This document shows, in pieces, positions 1-10,839 of a stretch of DNA of 64,000 nucleotides; position 1 is the first letter of the stretch; the number at the start of each line of letters is the position of its first letter. Under the pieces are notes generated by a model. That model ran no database searches. It was not told the origin of the DNA and saw only the letters and a list, made by a program, of their open reading frames with translations. The translations under genes and the position numbers were made by a program. The DNA is from Vicia villosa (lineage: Eukaryota > Streptophyta > Magnoliopsida > Fabales > Fabaceae), in NCBI RefSeq assembly GCF_029867415.1, contig NC_081184.1, positions 108,983,360 through 109,047,359 of the forward strand, written 5' to 3'.

Positions 1-400
1 TAAGATTACCTAGAAAGGCTCCTAGAAAGGATGAAACATCTTAGAAAAGATTTCCTAGAAAGGATATGAAATATCTTAGAAAAGATTACCTAGACAGGTT
101 CCTAGAGAGGGTATGAATCATCTTAGAAAAGATTACCTAGACAGGCTCCTAGAAAGGACGAAACATCTTAGAAAAGATTACCTAGAAAGGCTCCTAGAAA
201 GGACGAAACATCTTAGAAAAGATTACCTAGAAAGGCTCCTAGAAAGGACGAAACATCTTAGAAAAGATTACCTAGAAAGGGTTCCTAGAAAGGAGGATAG
301 ATGTCTTAGGAAAGACTACCTAGAAAGGCTCCTAGAAAGGATATCAAACATCTTAGAAAAGATTACCTAGAAAGGTTCCTAGAAAGGATGGGAAGTTCTT
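1..400 (-). repeat. 45-bp hairpin tandem array of minus-strand Ogre-type element
   Basis: Eight to nine copies of a 45-bp unit. Each unit holds two short palindromes: ATCTT-agaa-AAGAT and TCCT-agaa-AGGA. In one copy near 303-316 the first stem is GTCTT/AAGAC, a two-sided change that keeps pairing. Read on the minus strand the unit resembles the repeats at 7530-10050 on the plus strand, so I assign it to the region upstream of the 3' LTR of an Ogre-type element running right to left. Because 45 is a multiple of three, the array creates a repetitive open frame (113-370) that is not a gene. The array continues past the left edge. Confidence 0.8.
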
Positions 401-1774
401 TGATTACTTCTGAATTATCTTTGAAGAAAGACCTGTAATGAAGTGTCAGAATTGTATTTGTCTTGAATGAGTACTGAGATTGAATCGTTGATACGATTGT
501 ATTTGCACCGCACTTGGATGATAATATTCTTTCTACTTTGAAATGACATTAGAAAATGATTTGGTCGCATCTTTGTTTGAAGAACTCTGATTCTTGGATT
601 TGAATGTCTTTCTTTGAGAATCAAGCTCACCATATCCAGTGGGTCGTGGCCTCTGATTCGGGATACTTCTGAGTTTAAAGGTATATGGCTAGAGGAAAAT
701 AAATCCTCTTGCCCCTTGATAGGTGTTGAGTCCTTGAATTGGAAGGTGTGTGACCAGAGGAAAATAAATCCTCTTGCCCCTTGATTAGGAAATCAGTCCT
801 TGATAGGAGTCCCCGAAATTGTGCGCCCTAAATCCTGAGATCCTTGAAAGGGTTAGTTAAAATCATGTTATTCTTATGATGTCATGATGTCATGTGAATG
901 CAATGCATTAGACGTAGTGTGAGATAGTAAGGACAAAAAGGTCCTTTAACAAAACCTGCGAGAAAACAAAGGTTAGTATGCTATGCGAATTCAGCTCATT
1001 AGGCACAGCATGGAATAGTGAGGGCAAACAAGTCTTTTAACAAAACCTGCAAAGAAACAAAGGTTAGTATGTTTATGTGAATGTAATGCATCAGGAAAAG
1101 CTTAAGATAGCAAGGACTAGTGAGTCCCACAAGGAAAAACCTGCAAGAAAACCAAAAGGTTAGTAGCAAGCACAGACAAGTCACACAAGTGTCCTTAGGT
1201 TTAAAGGCTCGCATGAGGTTTGTAGGTAAGTACCCTCCCCACTGAAGTTGAGTTGGTTCAACCTGTCCTATATAAAGATCGGGTTCTAGGGAGCTCATAT
1301 CATTGACCTTTCTCGAAGGCGCTTATCTCAGTTCGGCAATCGAATCACCAACCAAGAAGGTCCTGAAAGTCCAGTCCATATGAGTGTAGCATCGAGTATC
1401 AACCAACTTCAGTCGGAACCAAAGCCAGCCACCTCGCTACTTTCTAATAGGCCAAAGTCAAGTTCAACTAGGGTTCTAGGGCAAATTAGTGCTTAATGAC
1501 ACCACGCAGTAGCCAAGTGTTTCCTCGAGTCGAATCCCAAGGAACACCAGGACAAACCAATGTGTCACACTAACGATGGCCACCATATCAACCACATCAG
1601 TATACGCTGTGCAGTCTCCTTAGTCTCATGCCATTTACCTAAGGTTCTCAGATCCGGGTTAGGATCTTTCACACAAGTAAATACCCAAAACAACCCTTGA
1701 AATATAAAGCAGACAAATCAAATAATTAAAGTGAATCCTAAACTCTAAGGTAACCCCTCTTTTAATCGAAAGCA
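401..1774 (-). mobile_element. Leader/internal region of minus-strand Ogre-type element
   Basis: Lies immediately inside the primer-binding site at 1775-1792 and has no coding region that I recognise. Two direct copies of a stem (AGAGGA-aaataaa-TCCTCT) lie at 691-709 and 756-774. Three diverged repeats of about 85 bp fill 905-1180, each carrying a small stem (for example AAGGAC/GTCCTT at 929-946 and GGACT/AGTCC at 1114-1127). The 3'-type repeat array begins only about 1.4 kb from the primer site, so gag and pol seem to be absent here. This would be a deletion derivative, unless the array also occurs in the leader of this family. Confidence 0.6.
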
Positions 1775-1792
1775 TCCCCAGCAGAGTCGCCA
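1775..1792 (-). other. Primer-binding site (tRNA-Arg type) of minus-strand Ogre
   Basis: On the minus strand this reads TGGCGACTCTGCTGGGGA, the same 18 nt as at 33086-33103. This is the sequence known as the tRNA-Arg primer site of Ogre elements. It lies 4 nt inside the end of the adjacent LTR (1797). Confidence 0.85.
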
Positions 1793-1796
1793 GTTC

Positions 1797-4700
1797 TGTA
1801 ATACGGTGAACTGACTTTTATAATCGAAATGTCGCGGTTAAGCAAGAGTCGCCACCGACTTTTATTTTATCCAATTAGGAAAGGCTAAAAGAACAGGAAA
1901 GACCTTTTGAAAAGATTTTGAGTTCGGGGGGTAAGTTATACAAAGGGAAGGTGTAAGGCACCCTTTGTATCCATGGTTATCCATGGGCTCTTAATTGCTT
2001 AGCTCACTTTGTTTGAAATGTTTGAATTTGTTTGCAAAGATTTTCGAATAAGAACGTTAGCTTGTAAATAAGCGTAGTCTTTTTGAATTTGATTTGGAAA
2101 GAGTGGGAAAAGAGTTTTGAATTTAGAGCAAGCAATTAATAGCAACTACCCTAAGTTTGAAAAACGTTCTTTTAGCTTTTCAGGCGAAAGGATCTATCCA
2201 TACCATATGAGGGCAGGAAGTCTTTCAATTGAATGTTGAAAAGGGTCATCGAGAATAATCGTTCGCCATAAGACTGTCCCATGCCATAAAGAGGGCAGGT
2301 AGTCTAAGGGAAGGATAGAATAGTCATTAATCTTTTTAGGCATCACGCGAGGATACCTTAGCAATTTGGGACAATCATCTTTTATCGAGGCAACTTCGAG
2401 GGACTAGATGATTTTTAACCTCTGTAGGCAACTTTGCTTTAGGTATCCTCGGAACCGAGGGACTTGACTATTTAGTACAATTTAGAGGCAACAGGCAACA
2501 GTAATAAGGCAGCAATAAGGCAACAAGAGGGGTTACCCTAAAGGTGTGTGTGTGGCACAATCATGTGATTAAATTCATATATATTATCTTGTAATTAGTT
2601 ATCTACTTCTATTAAAGGCTTGCACTCCCTAAGATTACTAACCACGCAGTTTAAAATGAGCAGAAATTAAAGGCAGAAATTAAAGTTCCTACGCTATTAC
2701 AATAAACACCTGCAGGGACGGGGAAATTAAAAGACAGAAAATAATAGGGCACAACAATAAGTATAAAAATTCTCGATCTTCCTCGAACCCTCGATCAATT
2801 CTGAAAATGAATAAGAAAATAATAGTGGTAAGTGTATGAGTAATTCATTGACAATTGGAACAAACCATATTCTAATCAAAAAGACAAAAAATAGAAATTA
2901 AAATGATATTAAAAAAAAGTAAAAATAAAAATAATAGAAAACTTATCTTTTGATTGGATGGCGCGTGGCTGAAAAACCCTTTGTTTAACCCTGAAAATTA
3001 AAAATGAAAAAAAAGAAAGGAAATAGTTAGTGCATTAACCGATCTAACCCTGAATCTAAAAGGGTTATTTAAGAAAACTTATTGTGACTCAAATGGTTTA
3101 TAAGGCTAAAAATCTGTTAATGGACACCACCTACCAACGAACCTAAGGCTATCAAGATTGATAAACGTCTCGAGGTTAACAAATTAATTGATTGAAACCA
3201 TATATAAAAATAATAATTTTTCTTATAAACAAAATATTATTTTTAATATTTATGAGAAAAATCGAGTGTCGATTAAATTAATCATTATGTGATATTATTA
3301 TAATATTAAAAACATTTAAATGGAATCAATTAAATAAAAACAAAAAGAAATAAATCAAGGTTTTAGGAATAAAATAAAACAAAGAGAAAAATAAATAAGA
3401 AACTTAGCTGGGTAATAATTCGATGTGGAGCAGCTGAGGAGTTTATAGTGGTCTTGCATGTTCACAGGCGTTGGATGTGAGTCCATACTGATCTAACGGT
3501 TAAGATTGGAGGGTGCAGCGTAGTCACTTGTGGCGTAGCAGCGCTGAATCACGTGGAAATTCTTTGTAAAAATTTAAATGTCACACAGGGGGTTCGAACC
3601 CCAGTCCTGGACGATGCAAACCAATCTCTTTTCCACCCTGCTGCACATGTTAGTCATTTAAGAAACCAAAAGGAATTATTAAATATTTGAAAAAAGGAAT
3701 GAATGATTTGAAAAATTCAAACAAAGTCAGGTGGGCCCCCCTTGTTTCACGTCGCAACCAATTAGAGAGAGGGAGAAATTCAAAAAATATTGACTGGCCA
3801 GTCGTATCGCTCCACGCGTGATGTCAAAAGGAAGAGAGAGATTATTGTAACTAACTGGCCAATAAAAACCAGACAGCGCACGGTCAAGCAGTCAGCATCC
3901 TAGTCATCATCTTCAACCTCCGCACCTGCGGATTTTCTTGCGGGCATAGCTATGGATTTTCCTGCGGATAAACCTCCAAATTTCCTGCAATTTTTTAAAA
4001 CTCAAAAACAACACGTTATCGATACCAATAAAGCGTCCAGACCTGCTAATTGAAGCCTTTTGGATTCAATGATGACATTTTTATGGCTTGTAGTCTCATA
4101 AAATCGTGAAGCCGAATCATGAGAGTCTTGTGCCCTAGGCATGGTGTTTTCTCATTCCTGCATCAAAGCTTAGCAACAACGGTTCCAACTAAACCCAAAC
4201 ATCATTATAAACACATTAGAGGCAACGAATCACAGTAAAACGCGTTGGATAATGAAATACGAAAATCACATCTTTACATGAATATGAACAAAACACGATA
4301 TGAAATTCAGATGATATGAGAGTCATGCATTGATCCACGCTTACTCTAAATTACCTCAGAAGAAGAATTATGGCTTTAGTTTTGATTGAAAGTGGCTGTT
4401 CTTTGTGCGGTAGATTTGTGACTTTCTTTGAAACTTCTTTCTTCCAAACCCTTGCTCTCTTGCCCCAATTTTTCGTCCCCAACCCTTGTGTATAATCTCT
4501 AATATATATAATGAGCTACCTAGGGTTAAAACTTTAGAAAATAATCAAATCTTTGATTGGAGAAAAATTGAGAAAATAATTTGATTGAATTTTGCATGAA
4601 ATCATACTATATTTGGTTCAATCTCTTTCCAATCAATATATTTGATTTGCTTGGTCCCCTAGAATGATCTTATGATTGGAAAAATTAAATCATGTATTAA

Positions 4701-5843
4701 CTTGATTTTATTTTATTTTTTCTTTGATTTAATTTGAATAAATATCATAAAATAATAAAATAAAAATCCAAACCAAGTGCCAACGAAATTCCATGGTCTT
4801 CAAGGTGTTCCTTGGGCCTTCATATGATCCAAAACATAGCCTCATGCTTTAATTCAATATTTTTATCATTTTACTTAATTTATTTAGATTTTAAATGAAT
4901 AAAATCCAAATAAAATAAATAAATATTATAAAAATATATGAATGACATTATGTGTCCTTATTTAGGTCCTATTCATGTTTGAAACCCAAAACTTAAGCCC
5001 ATTAGCTTAAAAAAACAAAATTGTTCAATTGTAGTTTCATGCACTTCTTGAAATTTGACCAACTTTTGAGCCTTATATATCCTTCAATATTGATCATATG
5101 AAAATGTTCTTGGACTTTTTAGAAAGCTCAAAGAGTCCTCTAAAGGCTCCCTTTGGTTTCATCTCAATTGAGTCTACCATGTCCAAGTTATGAGCTTTGG
5201 AAAAAATGACCTTTTTTGCGATCCTTTAGAAGGACCTGTAATGTTTTGGCTTATATCTTCCAAACAAAGCATTTTTGGACTTGGCATGTGAGAGACAAAG
5301 TTGTAGAGAATTCAATTTCCTTCAAAATGAGCTTTGAATGGGAAATTTTTGATGTTCCATGTGAAAGTTATGGCCGGTCAAAGTTTGGTTGACTTTCTCC
5401 TATGAAAACCCTAATTTAGAAACCTTAGGTTTTGTTGATTTCTGAACTTTTCTTGATGAATCATGATCAATACTTGATCAAATAATGAATTATACTTCAC
5501 AAAAAGGATGTTGACCAAAAATCAGAAGTTTTGACTATGGTTTGACCATATTTTGACTTTTAGGTCAACTAGTCGATTATTGATCGTTTTGGCCATTGAA
5601 TGAGCAATCTTTTGAATCGAGGCTTGAAACTTGGCATGAGGGTACTTTGAATCATATGAGAGACCATGGGATCCACTTGAGGTGTCAGAAGTTCAAATTC
5701 CTTGATTAAATCAGAAACCCTAATTTAGAGGTTGTTGTTTAGGAGAGAGACTACATGCTTCTTTCTTGTGTGTCTTTGAGCATTTGAAAGTCAGATGGAT
5801 TGAAATATGAATAAATATGTTGGGCAAATTTTGGGGTATGACA
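1797..5843 (-). mobile_element. 5' LTR of minus-strand Ogre-type Ty3/gypsy element
   Basis: A 4047-bp LTR read right to left. It begins TGTCATACCCC at 5843 and ends ...TTACA at 1797, with the primer site just beyond. The start matches the plus-strand Ogre LTR start at 10232. Near the U5 end it has the box shared by all Ogre-type LTRs here (GGGTGCCTTACACCTTCCC, about 1948-1966) and an internal copy of the primer-site 5' half (1845-1854). A probable TATA box lies at 4503-4510 on the minus strand. The target on the right is probably CCGGC (5844-5848); the other copy is outside the window, so it cannot be confirmed. No genes are seen inside. Confidence 0.85.
4491..4511 (-). promoter_or_regulatory. 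Probable TATA region of the minus-strand Ogre LTR
   Basis: A TATATATA run in an otherwise mixed-composition segment, about 1.3 kb inside the LTR from its 5' end. Its place is comparable to the TATA box of the plus-strand Ogre LTR near 10763. Assigned by motif and position only. Confidence 0.45.
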
Positions 5844-6140
5844 CCGGCTAAGGACAGACCTCATGCCCGCTCTGTTAGGAGAGCTATCCAATTCCAAGAG
5901 AAAGGAGAAACTTCCCAAGAAGGATTTGTCCCCACTCCACAAACGAAAGGGACAACCCGCATAGTTCGCATTCCTGCTAGCAATGTTCCTAGGGATGATG
6001 ATTACCTGGATCTACAATACGGAGTGCAAGAGGTGGACAACACAGACCAAGCACCTCAGACGCAACAGTCTAATCCCGACTCTAGGGAAGACTCCAAGGA
6101 TAGTGAACAAATCAAGGTGGCTAGAAGAAGGATTTCTTAG
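5844..6140 (+). pseudogene. C-terminal tail of a plus-strand Ogre-type ORF, cut by insertion
   Basis: An open frame runs out of the inserted minus-strand LTR and ends at TAG 6138-6140. About 98 residues after the junction are element-derived; the apparent Met start (5817) lies in the inserted LTR and is an accident. The tail is polar, rich in Arg, Gln and Asp, and holds no motif I can name. It precedes a 3' non-coding block shared with the element at 29704-41448, where gag ends in the same relative place. I infer that it is the end of the polyprotein or another structural ORF of the plus-strand Ogre. The rest is outside the window. Confidence 0.45.
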
Positions 6141-7529
6141 ATCATTAGTTTTGTTTTCATTCGCAATTCCTTTCCGTTTGTTTAAACATTAGTCTTATGA
6201 CATATGCTATGTACTTTACAACAATCATTAATGCATTGCTTACGTTTGTCTTGATTCATTCCTAGTGTTCTCACTATATTCAAAACTGTGTTTTTACTTG
6301 GTTTTCTCCTTTGTGATATTCAACTAAAGTCGTACACCTTTAGAGGGAGAATGACGAAAACGATATCACAATTTCATACACTACGCTTTCGAACAGACCG
6401 TGTTGACGATGTACAGGCATTTGTTCAATTCCTAAATAATGGAGATATAAGGATGTTAATCCCTCGTCAACCCCTTTGAGCCTAAAGAAGTAGGAGTTTT
6501 CCTTCATATAAAATAAAACCCTTCATATATAACCTGGGGTAGGGTAGCTGCTCAGTTAACTTAATCATTCCAAATTGTTCCTTTGAACATAATCGCTGAT
6601 GGTTCTCCGTCATCAATTAATTCCGGCAGTCAATATCCGCAAAGGAAAACAAAGAAAAAGAAAACAATGCAAGAGCCTGCTAAGTCAAAACCTATTAAGG
6701 AGACTTAGGCAAAATTGGGGCATCCCGCTGACTGTGGTTTTAAAACAAACAGTTCAGAAAAAGTTAGGGATAACAAAGTCGAAAAAAGGTTACTATGTAC
6801 CTTCGACAAAAGGAAAATATTACAAAAAAGGAGAATGACTGTCTTTGCAGATAAACCTTTGGTTTTTGAACCATCATAAATGTCAATGTCATCATTCCCA
6901 AATTCTTTTGGAGACTAAATGCATAGTTAACTGAGCATAGGACTGAAGAACATCACGAAGATTGGGATGGGTACAATTAAACTTTGAGCCTCTATCTTTT
7001 GTTTCTTTAAACCGTGAACCAGGCCACGTTACAACCCTTAAAAGTCCTAACTGAAACATGGTTAGTTCGAAAGCATATCGTTACTAAAGGTATCCCGACT
7101 CCTTAAGGTCTACTATAACTCTTGGGTTGATATCACTCTCTTACAAAAAAAACTTTGTGTTTTCAAACTTTCAAGACAGACGTATGCGTATGCATTTCAT
7201 TATAAAGTACACTTGTCTATATAGATTTAAATGTTAACATCAGGGAGAAGTTGCATGGAGCATGGCTAATGACTAAAAATCCTACCGACAGATGGAATAG
7301 CTTCCAAAAAGAAGCTTATCAAAAGAAGAAACATCTTTTACACATGACTGAGATAGCTGGGGTGCACACGGGGCATAACCCGTCATTATCCCATTTATAT
7401 GGGGCAATCTAATCGAGACCCATGGAGTCTCTCAAGGACGCTGAATAGCCCATGGGGCAAGTCCGTTACCTGGGGCATGTTGCAAAGGTCACTTAGTATC
7501 AGATGGTGTCAATACCACTCTCACATCCT
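6141..7529 (+). mobile_element. Conserved 3' non-coding block of plus-strand Ogre
   Basis: Non-coding, but about 6390-7130 closely resembles 35670-36420 in the other Ogre-type element, including the phrases AACCTGGGG(T/A)AGGGTAG and CAAAATTGGGGCATCCCG. A perfect 7-bp stem (CTAAGTC 6680-6686 with GACTTAG 6702-6708) is kept in both copies. Short open frames in the block (6288-6479, 6599-6838) are not conserved and are unlikely to be genes. 7131-7529 shows nothing further. Confidence 0.65.
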
Positions 7530-8760
7530 TTCCAGGAACCTTTATAGGATACTTCTCAATCCGTCCATATAGTCTTCTTCAAGACATGTTCAAATACTTC
7601 TCACCCTTTCTAGGAGCCTTTTCCAGATAGTCTTTTAAGACCCATCTTCTTATCCTTTCTATTTTCAAACCCTTTCAGACAGTCTTCTCTAAGACATATT
7701 CCTCTCTAAGAACCTTTTCTAGATAGTCTTCTGTAAGACATCTCTGAACTTTTTCAGTTAGTCTTTTAAGACATATTCAAACTTCTCTTGCGCTTCCAAG
7801 AACCTTGTCAAACTTTGTTTAAAGTACAGAGTCTTCTCTAAGAAAGTTCACCATCCTTTCTAGGGTAATCTTCTTCAAGATGTTTTTCCTAAAGTTTTGT
7901 TTAAAACCCCACATTCCTTAAAACAGTTTCTCCCTCTATAGGAATATTTTTGACCCTCTGCACAAACACATCCCTTTGAGCTTTGTTTGAAGCGCAATCT
8001 TGTTTAAGACAATTTCCCATTATTTCCAAGGACCTCTTCAGGTAGTCTTATAGAAGACATCATCTCATTCTGAGTACTCAGCAAATCACTGTCCGTCAGG
8101 CGCGACCGAAACGTATGACTCATTCTGAAAAGCATCTGCTTCATATTCAAACCAACACTTAGTATCAAGGAGACCTCTAAAGTGGTCTAATCAAAGACGA
8201 TCATTCCTGATGAAGACCCTTGAATGGGGAAACCACGCTCAGAGGGTTTTCCTAAAACAGGGGCATATCTTTCAAGAATTCAAACACTGGGGAAATGCAT
8301 ATCAGGCAAGACATGGTGAAATTCGAGTTCCCTCGAAAGGTCCCTCCTTCAAATCAAGGGGCACATCTCTCAAAATTTCTGATATTCGGGAAGTCACACT
8401 AGCATCATACAAAGAGCATTGTTGCATATTTGATCTTCTCACGCCTGTACTATTCACATCCCGCAGTGTGGGATAGGCATACATGCATAATTCTCATTGG
8501 GAATCTCATTACATGACGCGTGCATCATGACATTGCATAAAACTAACGCTACCTTTTCAGGTCACTTCATAATCAAGAGGATGTTATCATCACATTACAG
8601 CGCAAATACGATCGTATCAACGATTCAATCTCAACATATACAATTCCAATACCTCACTCCAAGTCTTTCTTCAAAGACAATCCAGAAGCAATCAAAGATC
8701 TTCTTACCTCTCTAGGTAGTCTTGTCCAAGACAATCATATCAACCTTTCCAAGCAGTCTT
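7530..8760 (+). repeat. Diverged hairpin repeats of Ogre 3' region
   Basis: Irregular repeats of the phrase TCTAGATAGTCTTCTCTAAGACAT and variants (not written in full; key stem GTCTT-nnnn-AAGAC, then TTTCTAGGAACC-like text). The repeats are clear at 7530-8060 and resume near 8640. 8060-8640 has few copies, and an 88-codon open frame there (8210-8476) has no recognisable features. This is an older, less homogeneous part of the array at 8760-9660. Confidence 0.65.
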
Positions 8761-9660
8761 CTCTAAGACCCTTCGTGTCCTTTATAGGAACATTTTCTAG
8801 TTAGTTTTGTTTAAAATACTTCGTATCCTTTATAGGAACCTTTCTAGGTAGTTTTGTTTAAAACGTTTCATGTCCTTTATAGGAATATTTCTAGGTAGTT
8901 TTATTTAAAACATATCATGTCCTTTATAGGAACCTTTCTAGGTAGTTTTGTTTAAAACGTTTCATGTCCTTTATAGGAATCTTTTTAGGTAGTTTTGTTT
9001 AAGACGTATCATGTCCATTATAGGAATCTTTCTAGATAGTTTTGTTTGAAACATATCGTTCCCTTTATAGGAATCTTTCTAGATAGTTTTGTTTAAAACA
9101 TATTGTTCCTTTATAGGAACCTTTCTAGGTAGTTTTGTTTAAAACGTTTCATAGGAATCTTTTTAGGTAGTTTTGTTTAAGACGTATCATGTCCTTTATA
9201 GGAATCTTTCTAGATAGTTTTGTTTAAAACATATCGTTCCCTTTATAGGAATCTTTCTAGATAGTTTTGTTTAAAACATATCGTTCCCTTTATAGGAATC
9301 TTTCTAGATAGTTTTGTTTAAAACATATCGTTCCCTTTATAGGAATCTTTCTAGATAGTTTTGTTTAAAACATATCGTTCCCTTTATAGGAATCTTTCTA
9401 GATAGTTTTGTTTAAAACATATCGTTCCCTTTATAGGAATCTTTCTAGATAGTTTTGTTTAAAACACATCGTTCCCTTTATAGGAATCTTTCTAGATAGT
9501 TTTGTTTAAAACATATCGTTTCCTTTATAGGAACTTCCCCAGATAGTTTTGTCTATAAACATTTCATACCCTTTATAGGAACCTCTCTAGGTAGTTTTGT
9601 TTAAAACATATTGTGCCCTCTATAGGAATCTTTCTAGATAGTTTTGTTTAAAACGTATCA
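8760..9660 (+). repeat. 47-bp homogeneous hairpin tandem array (Ogre 3' region)
   Basis: About 19 copies of a 47-bp unit, very uniform from 9160 to 9530. Each unit has a stem GTTTT-gttt-AAAAC and a second one, TTCC-tttata-GGAA. At the array edges the first stem is GTCTT/AAGAC with changing loops, so paired positions change together. The array ends about 570 bp before the 3' LTR, in the zone where Ogre/Tat elements are known to carry hypervariable tandem repeats that can seed satellites. Confidence 0.9.
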
Positions 9661-10211
9661 TATCCTGTCTAAGAGCCTTTCCAGGTGAGTCTTGTGTGAG
9701 ACGTATCGCATCCTTTCCAAAAACTTTTCTAGGTTTATCTTGTGTAAGACGTGTCCTAATCTCTCTAGATAGTCCTGTTAAGACGTTCATATCCTTTATA
9801 GGAACCTGTGTAGGTAGTCTTATCCAAGACATATCATGCCTTTCTAGGTAGCCTTCTTAAAATATTTATCCAATCTTTTCTAAGACATACCTTATTCTTT
9901 TAAAAGAACTCCTCAGTTGGTCTTCTCTAAGACATTCTTCCTAAGCATTGTTCAAAGCCTAAGCTTCTTCGCATCAACCTTCGATATACCCTATTCAGGA
10001 ACCTCTTCAGGTAGTCTTATGTAAGACATTATTTCCTCTCTCCTCATATACAATCAAATGATCCAGGTCTGAAAAGCATACGCTTTAGACAAGTACCCTT
10101 CCAGGCAAGTAGATGACATCTATAAGCCCATCTCCCACAGAATTCTTTCCCTACGCAAGCAAATTTCAGGGCATTTCAGTGTCCAATCATCTTCTACCTC
10201 TTCAGGTTCAA
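9661..10211 (+). repeat. Diverged continuation of the hairpin array and pre-LTR spacer
   Basis: Repeat units with GTCTT/AAGAC stems continue to about 10050 with irregular spacing. 10050-10211 is unique-looking spacer without a gene. Confidence 0.6.
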
Positions 10212-10231
10212 GAAGATTGAACAGGGGCAGC
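10212..10231 (+). other. Polypurine tract of plus-strand Ogre
   Basis: Purine-rich AGAAGATTGAACAGGGGCAG lies directly before the LTR start TGTCATACCCC at 10232. A similar GGGGCA tract precedes the 3' LTR at 38073. Confidence 0.75.
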
Positions 10232-10762
10232 TGTCATACCCCGAAATTTGCCCATCTCATTTCATCTGAAGGGTACAAGAGATTATAGGTCCTCCAAAAA
10301 GTACAAGAATACCTCCACATGTTAAAAGTTGAGTAAGATTCAAGTTGCACAAGTTGGACGACTTTGAAAAAAAAGCACTTAAAGCAAAATGGAGAAGTTT
10401 GATATTTTGAATCATTGGGCCTAAAATATGGATTCCAAACATGACCATGGGCCTTATAATTATCTTTTAATTAATTATTTTATTTTTATAATATTTGCTT
10501 TATTTATTTGAATTTTTAATTCATTTAAATATAAATAAATTATTATAAATATGAAAAATTAATTTTAAATTAAAGATTTGATTTTGTAATCAATATCAAT
10601 CATCCAAATAAGCCATGATGGTCATCAAATTCGTGCTAAGGGATATTGGCTAGAAAAGATTGAAATTGGGCAAGTTTTGGAAAGTTTAAATTCAAGATCA
10701 ATCATATATTCACCTTACCAATTAAGAAGGATGGAATTAATTTTTCTTGACCTAATAGTGCT

Positions 10763-10772
10763 TATATATATA
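10763..10772 (+). promoter_or_regulatory. Probable TATA box of plus-strand Ogre LTR
   Basis: TATATATATA about 530 bp into the LTR, followed by a plausible transcribed leader. The copia element is inserted about 70 bp downstream, so any transcript from this LTR would run into it. Confidence 0.5.
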
Positions 10773-10839
10773 GAGATGAATCCTAATGCAAAAGGGGGCG
10801 GAAAAGCTGCAGAAGGAGAATGGCTAACCGAATGCAATC

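Noticed and set aside
113..370. 85-codon open frame with repeated KHLRKDYLERLLERT-like units
   Set aside because: It is the 45-bp tandem repeat read in frame; unit length is a multiple of three. No sign of a gene.
3588..3605. GGGGTTCGAACCCC motif like a tRNA B box
   Set aside because: A perfect palindrome within an Ogre LTR with no A box or cloverleaf around it; related motifs occur at the same LTR position in the fragment near 44940.
5817..5843. Met start for the ORF ending at 6140
   Set aside because: The first nine codons are in the inserted minus-strand LTR, so the start is accidental.
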